From NCBI GenBank assembly GCA_029783825.1, contig JAREIK010002629.1, forward strand, positions 175,400 to 239,399: a stretch of DNA of 64,000 nt, given 5' to 3'. Positions 1 through 10,800 of the stretch are shown one piece after another. Numbering within the stretch: the first letter of the stretch is position 1; every line of letters begins with the position of its first letter. Under the pieces are notes generated by a model. That model did no database searches. It was not told the DNA's origin and saw only the letters and a list, made by a program, of their open reading frames with translations. The position numbers and the translations under genes are program-made. Origin of the DNA: Sapria himalayana (lineage: Eukaryota > Streptophyta > Magnoliopsida > Malpighiales > Rafflesiaceae).

Positions 1-1850
1 CCATATGATGAATGAGAGAGGAGGTTGTCAAATTATCAATCATTTCTAGAACTATAACTTTGTATTATAGACATAATATGCCCATGTCATGAACATTTCC
101 CATTATCATGATTTTGTTTTATAGAAAGACTGGGACATATTCTAGACCCATATCCACTTTCTACAATCATGATCAAGCTCAAGAGATAAAGGCCAAATTC
201 ATGGAATTCTTCCAAAATTTATACTCTCTACTTAAAAAAATGAAGATATATTTGATCATAAAAGAGGAAAGAGAAAACAAAAAATAAAACTTCTTCTTTC
301 ATGAACCAAGTAGAATTCAAATCATAACAACCAAATCATTTGTGTTATTTTCGCACTCTTAAGGAACTCCACAAGCAATCAAGGAATGCAAGACAAAAGC
401 TAAAACCTATAGTTGGATGTGAGACTTTCTAACCCTTCAAATCTAGTGTAGATTTGAAAAAATTGATCAATATACCATTAGATCTATGGTTTATGTAATT
501 TTGTCTATGTGATGTATAAATAGTTTTGTCATTAATTAATATATTCTAATTTATGATATGGAATAAAAATTGATATATATGGTATTTAAATAAAACATAA
601 ATTAGTGATTTGACTATTGGTGGGTTTATGCAAGTTTTCATGGTGTATGGTGATAGGTAAACTATGAGGCTCACTCATGCATAAAATAGAAATGAAGGGA
701 AATCCCTTCTGACCATGATGAAAGATAAACATATATGTTAAATCTCAAAATTTAAGTATATTTATTATGAGTATAGTGCTCACAAAGCCAAAAGTATGAC
801 TGTTTTACATGATACTTTATTATACATGTATTATAAGAACAAGTTCTCAATTGAGATTTGAGATAGGTATTTTATAGAATATTCTTTAAAGGGTTTCACC
901 TTTTGTGTGTAAGTTGCATCAATGAGAAGTACATGAGGGTATTATGACTCACAAGGTGGTGACAACTATTTTATTTACTTTTACTTATATGGTCATACCT
1001 ATGAAACTTGAGGGAAGCATATATTAATTGCGCAAGTATGGTACATACAAAGCTAAATGTGTAAACATTTATAAACTATGTTAATATTTGATTTATATAA
1101 TATGTGAGACCAAAGAATAAAAAAATATATATGAAGTAAATATAAAGAGTTGTTGAGTTATCTAAAATGTATGATCTTTTGAATGACTCTCTAACATATA
1201 TGATTTATCATCTTTGTGGTGAAGTACCTAGTGGACAACTATGAGAGGACGATCATAAAGAAAGACTCGATGGTGATAACTACTTTGCATAGAATTGGGG
1301 CAAATTTTTATTGCATAATATATAATTCTACCTCCATTCTAAAATGTATCTATTTAATTGGGGCAAATTAAATAGATACATTTTTAGATTTTAGATTGAT
1401 ACAAAATTAAAATTTATTAATATCTCATTTACTAGAATTATGTTGTCTTAATATTGATTGACTAAATTATTAATATAATTCATATGAAACCGATATTTGA
1501 ATGAAAGTCTTCTTTATTACTTGTACAATCCATATACATATGGATCTTTATTAATAATATATGTTTACTAATGAGCTTTAGGGACACTATCTGACCAACA
1601 AAATTAGGCAGCGTATTAGTCACAACAAATTTTTGTCCTATTTGCTAGAGATTGTTTAGTTTTATTGGTCAGCATGAGTTGACATATATATTATTGAGAA
1701 ATAATATTTTCTCAAATATAATGGCGAAGTTTATTAGTTGACATATATATTATTGAAATATTTGAAAAATAAATAATTGTAATTTATGTTTTGCATATAT
1801 ATATTTTTTTTTGTTTTTAAGTTTTTTTTTATGAGTGCAAGATTTAGGAC
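1..1850 (+). repeat. Athila-like Gypsy LTR/leader copy 1, open at left edge
   Basis: No gene is seen. The segment matches, in order, the unit starting near 2,470: a U3-like stretch rich in CATGA words, a weak TATA-like site near 255, a leader with a polypurine-rich stretch, then AT-rich DNA with phrases such as 'gaggacgatcat' and 'tgagattgatat' that recur at 3,600, 4,250, 10,960 (inverted), 55,860 and 58,950. It leads directly into gag-like sequence after 1,850, which fits an LTR plus 5' leader of a Ty3/Gypsy element. The family name rests on the downstream gag and protease, not on the LTR itself. I could not place a PBS or a TG...CA end, so the LTR limits are unresolved. Confidence 0.6.
1341..1383. 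repeat. Short palindrome in LTR copy 1
   Basis: An 18-19 bp arm reading AAATGTATCTATTTAATT is followed by a GGGGC-containing loop and its near-perfect reverse complement. The flanking bases match other copies of the LTR family, but the hairpin itself is absent from them, so it looks like a local inverted duplication rather than a family feature. Confidence 0.7.
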
Positions 1851-2400
1851 TATGTTAACCTCTATGGACCCTAAAACCAAGATAACTAGAAGAGTGATTT
1901 CCAACTAAAAAGTTGATACAAAACTTTTGGAAGGAATTGGTATTAAGAGAGAACCCCAAGGTAGTAATATAAAAGATATCCAAAAACCTATACATCATTA
2001 TATTTTGGAAGATTATTGGCAGCCCATGAATAGTTATTTGGGTATTTTGATGCAACTAGTGGAAGTAAACTATTTTGTATTAAAGCAAATTTGATATCAA
2101 TAGTTCAGCAAAACTAGTATAGTAGAAGAATACAAGAGGATCATAAGAAACTTGTCATGATATTTTTGGAGTTATGTGATATGATAAAGATGATTCAGGT
2201 AACCCCAATGTATTAAAGTTACATTCATACTTATTCTCATTAAGGGATAAGGCATGAAGTTGGTTCTAGTATTTATCTCGTGGCTCCATTAGGAGTTGAG
2301 ATGAACTTGTAAAGGTCTTTCTCGCTAAGTTTTTCTTATCTCAAATCACTTCTCAATTTTGGAGTGAGATTTTGTATGATACTTGGAATCATTTTTTAAA
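1850..2400 (+). pseudogene. Athila/Tat-like Gypsy gag fragment, copy 1
   Basis: Broken gag of a Ty3/Gypsy retrotransposon. Split over frames, the + strand reads DYWQP near 2,010, followed by a 'VEVNYFVLK' segment, then a 'WSYVI' and 'LIKG' stretch and a 'WLH' region. These correspond to the start of Athila-type Gag and to the conserved Retrotrans_gag core (leucine-rich 'LFPFSLRDKA'-type motif, then 'WDELV..FLAKFF'). The order and spacing match the better copy at 4,740-5,500. Frameshifts and stops are frequent and no reading frame exceeds about 60 codons. Similarity is lost after about 2,400, where the next LTR-like unit begins, so gag is truncated. The family assignment is inferred from motifs. 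Confidence 0.6.
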
Positions 2401-2454
2401 AGTTGTATGACTTGTATTTGACTTGAATACAAATCAAATTTCATGGCTTTCAAA

Positions 2455-4600
2455 ATGATGGATGAAGTAGCCATTCCAAGTATCATGGTAATATGATGCA
2501 CAAGGGAGAGTAATGTCAAAATCACAGATATTCTCAGTATTATGACTTTGTGTTACACAAAAATTTGGATGCAAACAAAAGTTATGACCACTTTCTAGAG
2601 TCATGATATCAAGATCAAGAGACTAAGGTCAGAGGATTGGTATCTTCTAAAAGTCATAACTTTCTATATAGAAGTGCCAATATTCTTGAGTATAAAAGAA
2701 GAAGAAAAAATCTCATGGATCCATCTTCTTCTCCATGCATCATGCTAAAACAGAGATCATCAACTAACCATTGGAATTGATTTTAACACTTCCTAGTTGA
2801 TCCTTGAGCAAATAAGGGATGCAAGATATAGTCTAAACCCTTGAGTTGGGGATGAAACTCTCAAACCCTCCTATCTAAAATAAATTCTAAAAAATCAACC
2901 AAAATAGCATGAATTATGGTTTGTATCCTAGATTATCATGAGAGATGTCATTGAAAATTTGAGATCCATGAGACTTTTTCTCTTGTATCACACCCATCTC
3001 TTCCCAATGTTAGGTAAAATTATGGCCTAGGATTTATATAATTATAATTTATATGATATATAAATATTTTTGTGATTTTTTATTGTATTGGATTTATATT
3101 GTGGAAAGAAAATTAATGAATATGGTAATTAAATAGAACTTGAATTAGAAATTTGAATATCAGTAAGTTTCTTCTTGTCATTGAAGAACTAAATCTTGAT
3201 TAATGTGGATGTTTAATAGAACTTTCTTATAATAGTTTTATCTTTAGTGTGAAAGTCACATCATCACTATAGAGGATAATAATAGGTAATCAACAAAATA
3301 TGCATGAGTATGATGACTTATAAGGTGGTAACAACCCAGTGAGTAACTTTTATTCATATGGTTATCATTAGTGAGATTTGAGAGAAGCATATATTAATTA
3401 TATGAGTATAGTATTTACAAAGATGATATTATAAATGCTTATAAACCAAATTAGTTCTTGGTTTTTATGATTTATAAGATCAGATAATAAGACTGAACAC
3501 ACAAAGTAACATTCAAGGGTAGTTGATGAGTTTCCTAAAGATATAGAGTTATGAAGGAACCTCAAGAAAAGATGATTTATTATCTTGAAAATAAAGTACC
3601 TAGTGAAAACCTATGAAGAGACCATCGATGGGATTGGCCCAATGGTTAATAACCACCTTGTATGCTTTAGAGAAAAAGGTTAACCGAACTATAGTTACAA
3701 TCCTTATGGGATTGATATCATTATAGTAGTCCCTTTTACTACATATCTGATTTATATACTGGATCATTGTTAACAAAATTCCTCACTAGTGATTTTTTGG
3801 GGCAATGTCAAACTAATAAAGTTGGAAAGTATAACAAAGTCACAACAAGTATTTGGTATCATTCATGAGGAATAAAAATATACATACGAAGTAACCATCA
3901 AGGGCAATTGATGAGATGCCTAAAAGATATTGACTTGTGAATGAACCTCGAGCAGAGATTATTTGTTGTCTTGGTAGTGAAGTGTTTAGGGGATAGTTAC
4001 AAGGGGACTATCATTGGGATGAGCTTAATGGTGATAATCACTTTATTTTATATTAGGAGAAATGATCATTCTAAAATAATCCAACATTTATATTGTATCC
4101 TAACTCACCATAAATCTAAGTATTTGAACATGCATAATATGAATAAAGTAGATAAACCATAAGATCTAAGAGTCATATTGAATTCTCTATATATCTTTTC
4201 TACTAGAAATGTTCTTTTTAATTATTAGTTGACCAAACTAATGATATAATTCTAATGAGATTGAAATATAGATGAAAGTTCTCTTTGCAACTTATATAAT
4301 ATGTATATTTGTAGATCTTTATTGATGAGATACACTTTCCAACAAGTTTTTGGAATACTATACAACTAACAAAATTTGGCATCATAACTAAGTTATAATA
4401 AGTTTTCAATTCTATTTCTAGGGATTATTTGATTTAGATAGTCAACGTGAGTTATTATAATTATCCTTGAGAAAACAAGATACTTTTTGAGTAGTTTAGA
4501 TAACAATATATTGTCATTTTATCTTTTTTGAAATGTTGATTTTTGTTGTGTTTTGTATTGTATTTGTCCCTTTCTTTTCTTAGGCATTTTTATGAAAAAA
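2455..4600 (+). repeat. Athila-like LTR/leader copy 2
   Basis: This repeats the organisation of 1-1,850 with an offset of about 2.5-2.8 kb: U3-like DNA, a TATA box at 2,691, a leader with AAGAAGAAGAAAA-type purine tracts, then a long AT-rich segment. Within it, the blocks at 3,160-3,760 and 3,850-4,420 resemble each other (both include 'aagtacctagtg' or 'aagtgtttaggg' followed by 'gatcattgggat'-type phrases), so this copy contains an internal duplication. Short reading frames at 3,941-4,162 and 4,218-4,409 show no known domain and I do not call them genes. Confidence 0.6.
2691..2698 (+). promoter_or_regulatory. LTR TATA box (TATAAAAG)
   Basis: TATAAAAG is followed by a purine-rich leader (AAGAAGAAAAAATC). 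The same position in sister units carries TATA-like sequences at 8,051, 8,953, 10,708, 57,580 and 59,247. Conservation of the box at the same place in several copies supports an LTR promoter. Confidence 0.6.
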
Positions 4601-5800
4601 ATTCTAGGACTAAACTAAACCCTCTGTACCTAGAAATTGAGAGAACCATGAAAACGATTTCAAAATAAATTACTTTCAAAGAGCCCATTGAGAGAAGTTG
4701 TAGCAAGAGAGAGCCCTAAGGTAATGATGAGAAAAACTATCCAATATCTCATCTACCACTACATATTAAGAGATTATTGGCAGCTAGTGATAATGGATAG
4801 TTATTCAGGAATTTAGATACAACTAGTGAAAATAAACTATTTTGAGTTGAAGCTGAGTCAAATAATCATTATTCGACATCACCATGAAATAGAAGAATAT
4901 CAGAGAATCATAACGAACATGTCATGATATATTTGGAGCTATGTAACATAATAAAGATAATTGGAGTTAGTTTCAATATAATAAGGTTGCACATATTTCC
5001 ATTTTTATTAAGGGATGATACATGTATTGGTTATAGTGCTGATCTCATGGATCCATTAAAAGTTATGATGAATATATGAGGGCCTTTATCACTAAGTTTT
5101 TTTCTCACATCAAATCACTTCTTAGCTTTGAAGAAAAATTAGATAATTCGAGTAAGATAAGCAAGAGACTTTTTATGATGCTTGAGACAATTTGAATTGA
5201 GGAGCTACCCTCATCATAGATTTGAGTAATGGTCCCAAGCACAAATTTTTTGTAATAGGCTACATTATATGATAATGTATATGTTTGATATGGCTATAGG
5301 AAGCTCCATTATGAATAAATTTTCTATAAGAGGCATATTATTTGTTTTAGGAGCTTGCAATGAAAAACTACTAAACTCTAACTGATCATTCCTTTGGGAG
5401 AAGACAAGCTAGAATATTGGAGTTGTATCTGTTCATTGTAATTAAAGCAAAAATAGAAGAATGAAGATTAAAACCCAAAAAAAAAGACATGATGGTTAGG
5501 AGAATTCATCATTTTTCAACAATGTTAGATATCAAATTTAGTTAGCATTTATCAAATGGATGAAGCCAATAGTTTTGCAAAGCAAATGGTACACATTTCT
5601 ACCCAATAATAATATTAAAATGTATTATCATCAAAATATGAGAAATCATAAAAAATGTGTGTATAGAGACTATGAAAGTATGCTTCAAGATATTATGCAA
5701 GCTTTGAGATACTTTAAAAATAATTTAGTAAACTATAATAATCAAGGAGGATCAACCTCAAATTGTCAACTTCCAAGAAGATAAGAGAAGTTGACTATGG
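4600..5800 (+). pseudogene. Athila/Tat-like Gypsy gag, copy 2
   Basis: Degenerate gag. In order, it shows a DYW-type N-terminal motif at about 4,760, a 'YLELCNIIKI' helix at about 4,930, a leucine-rich 'FPFLLRD' motif at 4,995-5,015 (the Gag core 'LFPFSLRDKA'), and a 'FFVIGYII..MYMFDMAIGSSIMNKFSIRG' region near 5,240-5,340. The last corresponds to the Athila Gag block that normally reads FYNGL....D.AAGG.L..KTP. The frame at 5,560-5,784 (74 codons) lies just downstream, where a zinc knuckle would be expected, but I see no CCHC motif. Several frameshifts and stops make it non-coding today. It continues into the protease region below. Confidence 0.7.
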
Positions 5801-6000
5801 AAGAAATTATGAATGTTATATTAGTAGAACTACAAAAAAGAAATGATTACCAAGATATTCATATGGAGAAGCTTGAAGTGAGATTAGATCACATGAATTT
5901 GGAAATGAAGAATATAGAGAATCAAATTGGATAATTGGTGTTATCGATGAAGACAAAATGTGTCAATGAACTATCAAGTAAAATTGAAGCAAACTCGAAG
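5800..6000 (+). pseudogene. Athila-like Gag C-terminal coiled coil ('NIENQIG' motif)
   Basis: From 5,800 the + strand reads a hydrophilic helix ending in 'LEMKNIENQIG', then a stop (TAG) and 'LVLSMKTKCVNEL.SKIEAN'. Athila/Tat Gag proteins have a characteristic 'NLE.QIGQL...........LPS.TE.NP' motif between the gag core and the protease. The match in wording and order is good, so this links the gag above to the protease below as one element. One in-frame stop follows the glycine. Confidence 0.7.
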
Positions 6001-6399
6001 ATATGCTTATTTATATTTCTTTGAAGTAGAAAAGATCTAGAGCGGCAATGTATGGAACAAGATAATTCTGGAAATTCTAGAGTTGATAGCACCATTACTT
6101 TCTTAAATTCATGGCTCCCACTGAGAATTTCTGAAAAGTCATGGCTTTGACAGAGAAATTTTGTACAGATGAAGGATGTAGTGCCATGAAACCTTATAAA
6201 GTCATGAATCCGTTGGAAGTACAAGCCCAACTTTTTACCCAGCTATGAGTGAAGGAACTGAAGAAAAAAAAATGAGCAAATAGAGGTTTCCCAAGGTTAT
6301 GGAGAAAAAATGAATGAATAAAAATAAAGCTATAAGTAAAGTTTTGGTAAATCTTCTATTTCCATAAAATTTTGGAAATGAAAACTTAGATAAATAGTT

Positions 6400-6760
6400 T
6401 GAGAAATATCTTAACTTATTCTAGAAGTAAATATATCATTTTTTGAAACTCCAGCTCAAATTCAAAACTACATGAAGTTTATGAAAATATCATAAATAGT
6501 AAGAAAAAGTTAGAATCATATGGGATGGTAAAGATGATTGAGAAGTATATCACAAGTATTTAATGAACACTTCTAAAGAAATTGAAGCATTCCAAAAGTT
6601 TTAATATATCTTATACAAGGAGGGATCACATATTTCAGGGACATTATGTGACTTGGGATCAAATATCAATTTGATGTCCTTATCAATTACATGAAGATTG
6701 AGTCTCAAAAAAAATACTTCAAACTCTCTCTCACTCCAAATGGCTTATTAGATTGAGTCT
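6400..6760 (+). pseudogene. Athila-like aspartic protease remnant
   Basis: The region reads 'NKFEKYLN' near 6,385 and 'KFK' near 6,460, corresponding to the pre-protease segment. At 6,625-6,700 it reads 'GSHISGTLCDLGSNINLMSLS'. Athila/Tat retrotransposons carry a protease motif of the type CDLGASINLMP, so the active-site region is directly recognisable. 'PNGL' follows, after which similarity fades. No reverse transcriptase follows; the next kilobase is non-coding and then LTR-like, so pol was deleted. Frameshifts separate the blocks. Confidence 0.75.
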
Positions 6761-7179
6761 CCAAATGGCTTGTTTTTGTTAATGTTAGTATCTATTCAAT
6801 ATGTAAACTACCAATTTTTTTTGTATATTTGTGGCAATATTAGATGATGTGTAAGCACAAAAAAGATAGTAATTAAAGCAATTTTATGACTTTGAACTTT
6901 TGATAGGTTTTGAAAAAAGTTATGAAATTGTTATATTTTTGGAGGTATTTTAACACTTGTTGATATATAGGTTATTAAATAGTTTAAGCGGCCATTATTG
7001 ACCAAAACTCTACTTAATTATTCATTATAATCTTTATATACTACAACTCTATACCTTATTAACACAATCCTATAACAATGTAACACTTTCTTTGTGGTTA
7101 TGTTATAATCTTGAAGTCATAATCATACTTATCTTATAACAATTAAATGACTATGACATTATTTTTACTAAATAATAAC
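6760..7179. other. AT-rich DNA without recognisable gene
   Basis: This stretch connects the truncated protease with the tandem LTR units. I see no conserved motif beyond AT-rich words. Confidence 0.5.
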
Positions 7180-7559
7180 CAAGTAATTCACTAATGCTAA
7201 AAATCACAATCACTTCATGGTATCATAACTTTATATTTACCAATGCTTTTTATTTTTATGTTACATTCATAGGTTTTTTCCAAAAATTATGATTTTTGAG
7301 CTATAAAAAGTTACAAACTTAGAACTACTCAAACTAAACCCATGTTAATTTTCTAGCTCCATGACTTTTAGCCACAAAATATTATAGAGACATTTATTTA
7401 AGTATGGTCACTTCCCAAGGTCATGCTTTTTTCTCTCAAAAGAAGGCAAAACCATGACTTTGATGTATAGGCTAATTCCAATACCATACTTTTAAGTAGC
7501 AGTAACTATGTGATATATGAGAATGATCAAAGCCAAAGTCATTGCCATTCTCAATTTCA

Positions 7560-7860
7560 TGGCTATTTTATGCATAAGAAAGTTCATTCTTAGCATCATA
7601 GTCATTCCTAATAATTATTGTTATTATGCATGGAAGAGAAGTTCAAGGCCAAACCTATGACCATTCTCAATGCTAGAGCCATATGATGAACAAGAGAGAC
7701 CATTTCTAGAGTCTTGACCATTTGCAACATCATGGCCAAGTTATTTACAAGAAAGACAAATCCCAATGTCGTGACCATTCCCAATACCATAACCATTTAA
7801 TATATAAGTGAGAATAGTATAAAAATCATGATCATTCTAAGCACGACTACTTTGTGCTAT
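7560..7860 (+). repeat. Internal degenerate ~57-60 bp repeats with CATGACCATT core
   Basis: Within the U3-like unit, phrases of the form 'ATGACCATTCCCAAT..CATGACCATTTGATACA' followed by 'AAGAGAGA' recur about every 55-60 bp, and are seen again at 8,465-8,760. Translated on the minus strand, they give a 19-20 residue quasi-repeat. Such internal repeats are common in retrotransposon U3 enhancers. The function here is inferred. Confidence 0.6.
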
Positions 7861-8050
7861 AGAGATAGAAGACATAAGGCATGGACATTTCTAGCACAAT
7901 AATTTTTTGATTACAAAAAGATTAGGTTACATCCCAAATTTATGACCAGTTTCCAAAGTCGTGACCTCGAGCTAAAGAGACCATGACATAAGTCATGAAA
8001 TCTTTTGAAAGCCGTGAATTTCTACTTATAGAAATATAAAAATTTTAGAG

Positions 8051-8058
8051 CATATAAG
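8051..8058 (+). promoter_or_regulatory. LTR TATA-like box, copy A
   Basis: CATATAAG is followed by AGGAAAGAAAA, at the same relative place as TATAAAAG at 2,691. Confidence 0.5.
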
Positions 8059-8082
8059 AGGAAAGAAAATAATAGGGTTTTC

Positions 8083-8985
8083 CAAGCAATCCATTAATGC
8101 TAAAAGTCACAGCCACTTCATGGTATCATAACTTTATTTTTACCAATGCTTTTTATTTTATGTTACATTCATAAGTTTTTCCAAATTTTTTGAATTTTAA
8201 GCTATAAAAAGTTACAAACTTAGAACTACTCAAACTAAAACCATGATAATGTTTTAGCTCCATGACTTATAGCCACAAAATATTATAGAGACATTTATTT
8301 GAGTATGGTCACTTTCCAAGGGCATGATTTTTGCTCTAAAAAAGAAGGCAAAACCATGACTTTTATGTATAGGCTAATTCCAATGTCATACTTTTAAGTA
8401 GCAGTAGCTATGTGATATATGAGAAAGGTCAAGGCCAAAGCCATGGCCATTCTCAATTTCATAGCTATTTGATGTATAAGAAAGATCATTCTTAGCATCA
8501 CAGTCATTCCTAATATTTATAGTTATTATGCATGGAAGAGAAGTTCAAGGCCAAACCTATGACCATTCTAAATACTAGAGCCATATGATGCACAAGAGAG
8601 ACCATTTCTAGAGTCAAAATCATTTGCAACATCATGGCCAAGTTATTTACAAGAAAGATAAATCCCAATGTCGTGACCATTCCCAATACCATAACCATTT
8701 AATATAGAAGTGAGAATAGTATAAAAATCATGATCATTCTAAGCACAACTACTTTGTGATATAGAGATAGAAGACATAAGTCATGGGCATTTCTAACACC
8801 ATAATTTTGTTTTTTCAAAAAGATCAGGTTACATCCTAAATTTATAACCAGTTTCCAAAGTCGTGACCTCAAGCTAAAAATACCATGACATAGGTCATGA
8901 CATCTTTTGAAAGCCGTTAATTTCTACTTATAGAAATATAAAAATTTTAGAGCATATAAGAGGAGAAAAAATAATAAGGGAAACA
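8083..8985 (+). repeat. LTR U3-like unit, tandem copy B (903 bp)
   Basis: Second copy of the unit at 7,180. Differences are mostly single substitutions and 1-bp indels, for example in the A-runs near 8,340 and the T-runs near 8,813. It continues into a leader-like segment after 8,985, whereas copy A stops at the duplication junction 'aatagggttttccaagcaat'. Confidence 0.85.
8953..8960 (+). promoter_or_regulatory. LTR TATA-like box, copy B
   Basis: CATATAAG is followed by AGGAGAAAAAA, conserved with copy A. The leader with 'caccaagcaaa' follows, as in other copies. Confidence 0.5.
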
Positions 8986-9760
8986 TTCTTCATCTTTTAT
9001 ATGCACCAAGCAAATATAAAGTATAGCAAATAACCCTTTGATAGATTTTTCACTTCCTAAGAGATATACAAGCAAGCATGTGATTCAAGAGAAATGCTAA
9101 ACACTACAGAAGGGTGGAATGACTCTCAAACACCACTCTCTAAGTATAATCAAAAAAAATTAACAAAAATAGAATAGGATTAGGGTTTTTGCCTTGCATT
9201 GTCATGAGGGTTGTCATTAGAAGATACATGAGTTTTATTTTCACATGAGTTATTCTCTTGTACCTCATGAATCTTTCCCATTTTAAGGTCTAGGGTTGTA
9301 TACTTATGATTTTTGTGATGTATATATAGTATGATTTTTGTGATTATTTATTATGTTTAACTTATATTTTGGAATGTAAATTCGTAGATATGGTGATTAA
9401 ATAGTACTAAAATTAAGGATTTAACTATCAATGAGTTTGTGAGTATTTTCATGATTGAAAATAATAATAAACTAATAAACTCACTCACAATTTTTCATTA
9501 TTCTAACTACTAAATATTCATAGGTATTTTGGTGCTTTATGATTTTGTATAGTCATTGTATGAGGGAAATTATGGATTAATTTCATGACGTTATAGTTTT
9601 GATAAATTTTTATGAATAGTCATGAAATCAATATGTTTTTAAACATATTTTAGTAGAGATGATAGAATAATGAGTCTTGCATAATTTTAGCATTCATTCT
9701 TGATTAAAAATTTATCTAATTAGATATAGAAAACCTTATACAACATGACTCTGCCAATTC
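8986..9760 (+). repeat. Athila-like leader / post-promoter LTR segment
   Basis: This matches 2,720-3,200: 'caccaagcaaa', 'gactctcaaac', then 'gtcattagaag...ttctcttgtacc' and 'tttattatgtttaacttatattttgga'. The same block recurs at 54,780, 57,840 and 59,510. No coding potential is seen. Confidence 0.55.
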
Positions 9761-10800
9761 ATTAGCACAATACTTAAATTATTTGACACCTTTTTATTAG
9801 TTGCATTATTATCATGTAGTAACAGTCATACATTTCTCATGAAATTAAAATAATCATGATATTAATTCTATATCATATCAACTAAGTACAATAGTATACT
9901 CAAGGTCGTGGTCAAGTCCAAGAGATACAACTTAATTATTAATATGGCTATGTTGTCTCAAGTCAGAGTCGTTGCCCTTTTACAAAGTCATGAATTTTGA
10001 GCTACAAAAGATTACATAGCCAAACCTAATTAGGCCAAAGGCATATCTCTTATTTTGAGTCCTAAATTTTGGGACATTAAAATATATAGAGGATATTTAT
10101 CAAGTATAATCATTTTTCTGGGCCATAACTTTTGTCCTCATATGAAGAAAAAATCATGCCTTTTATGCTCGAGAAAATTATCAATGATGTGCCATTCTTG
10201 TAGCATCATGGCAACATGATATTTGAGAGAAGATAAATTTAGTGTTGCAGCCACACAGAGTACATCAGTCAATGGAAGATATATAATAGAAAAATTTCAT
10301 GTCAAAGTCATTTCCCAGCACCATAGCCATATGATACATAAGATCATCTTAGTACTATGATTGTATCATAGTACTATGGCCTAATAATAATAAAGAAGGA
10401 CCAATGCCAATAACATATCTTTATTATAATGCCATGACCATATATCATAATATCAACATGAGAAGTCATTTGCCACATCATGGCCATTATCCAGTGCCAC
10501 ATACCTTTATTAAATATAAAAAGATAAATGCATGAAACCACAACCACTTCACAATACCACAACTTCATGTTACAAAAAAATTGAGATGCTATCTAGAGTC
10601 ATGGCTACTTTATGGAGTCACAACCTCAAGCTTTAAAGATGAATACCAAAGCGATTTTTTTTTAAAAGTTGCAACTTCCAACTTGAAGCAATGTAAAATC
10701 AAACAAGTATAAAAAGTAAAAGATAGAGAAATTCAAGATCTCTCACATTCTTCTTCATCTCCCTCCATACAACAAGCAAAGCCAAAACAAATATCAAACC
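9761..10800 (+). repeat. Further Athila-like U3 unit with TATA box
   Basis: A diverged relative of the 7,180 unit, recognised by 'aaagtcatgaattttgagctacaaaagattaca' (matching 'attatgatttttgagctataaaaagttaca' at 7,286), the CATGACCAT words at 10,180-10,560, and a TATAAAAA at 10,708. The short minus frame at 10,374-10,568 is a shadow of the repeat. Confidence 0.55.
10708..10715 (+). promoter_or_regulatory. LTR TATA box (TATAAAAA)
   Basis: Preceded by 'caag' and followed by a purine-rich stretch and CT-rich leader, aligned with the TATA boxes of sister units. Confidence 0.5.

Larger units (their letters stand above)
7180..8082 (+). repeat. LTR U3-like unit, tandem copy A (903 bp)
   Basis: First of two adjacent, highly similar copies (offset 903 bp). 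Both begin with 'caag.aatcca.taatgctaaaa', run through a region of repeated CATGACCATT-type words, and end in a TATA box with a purine-rich tail. Positions 7,608-7,796 give on the minus strand a 62-codon low-complexity frame repeated at 8,510-8,698; this is a shadow of the repeat, not a gene. Similarity between the copies is far higher than among other family members, so the duplication is comparatively young. Confidence 0.85.

Noticed and set aside
1320..1400. Stowaway-type MITE because of 'ctacctccattctaaaat'
   Set aside because: The flanking words occur in other LTR copies without an insertion, and no TA duplication or second terminus is seen.
5922..6230. 102-codon minus-strand frame
   Set aside because: It is antisense to Athila-like gag sequence and shows no domain.
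7608..7796. Two homologous 62-codon minus frames (also 8,510-8,698) as a duplicated gene
   Set aside because: They are low-complexity shadows of the CATGACCATT repeats in the duplicated LTR unit.
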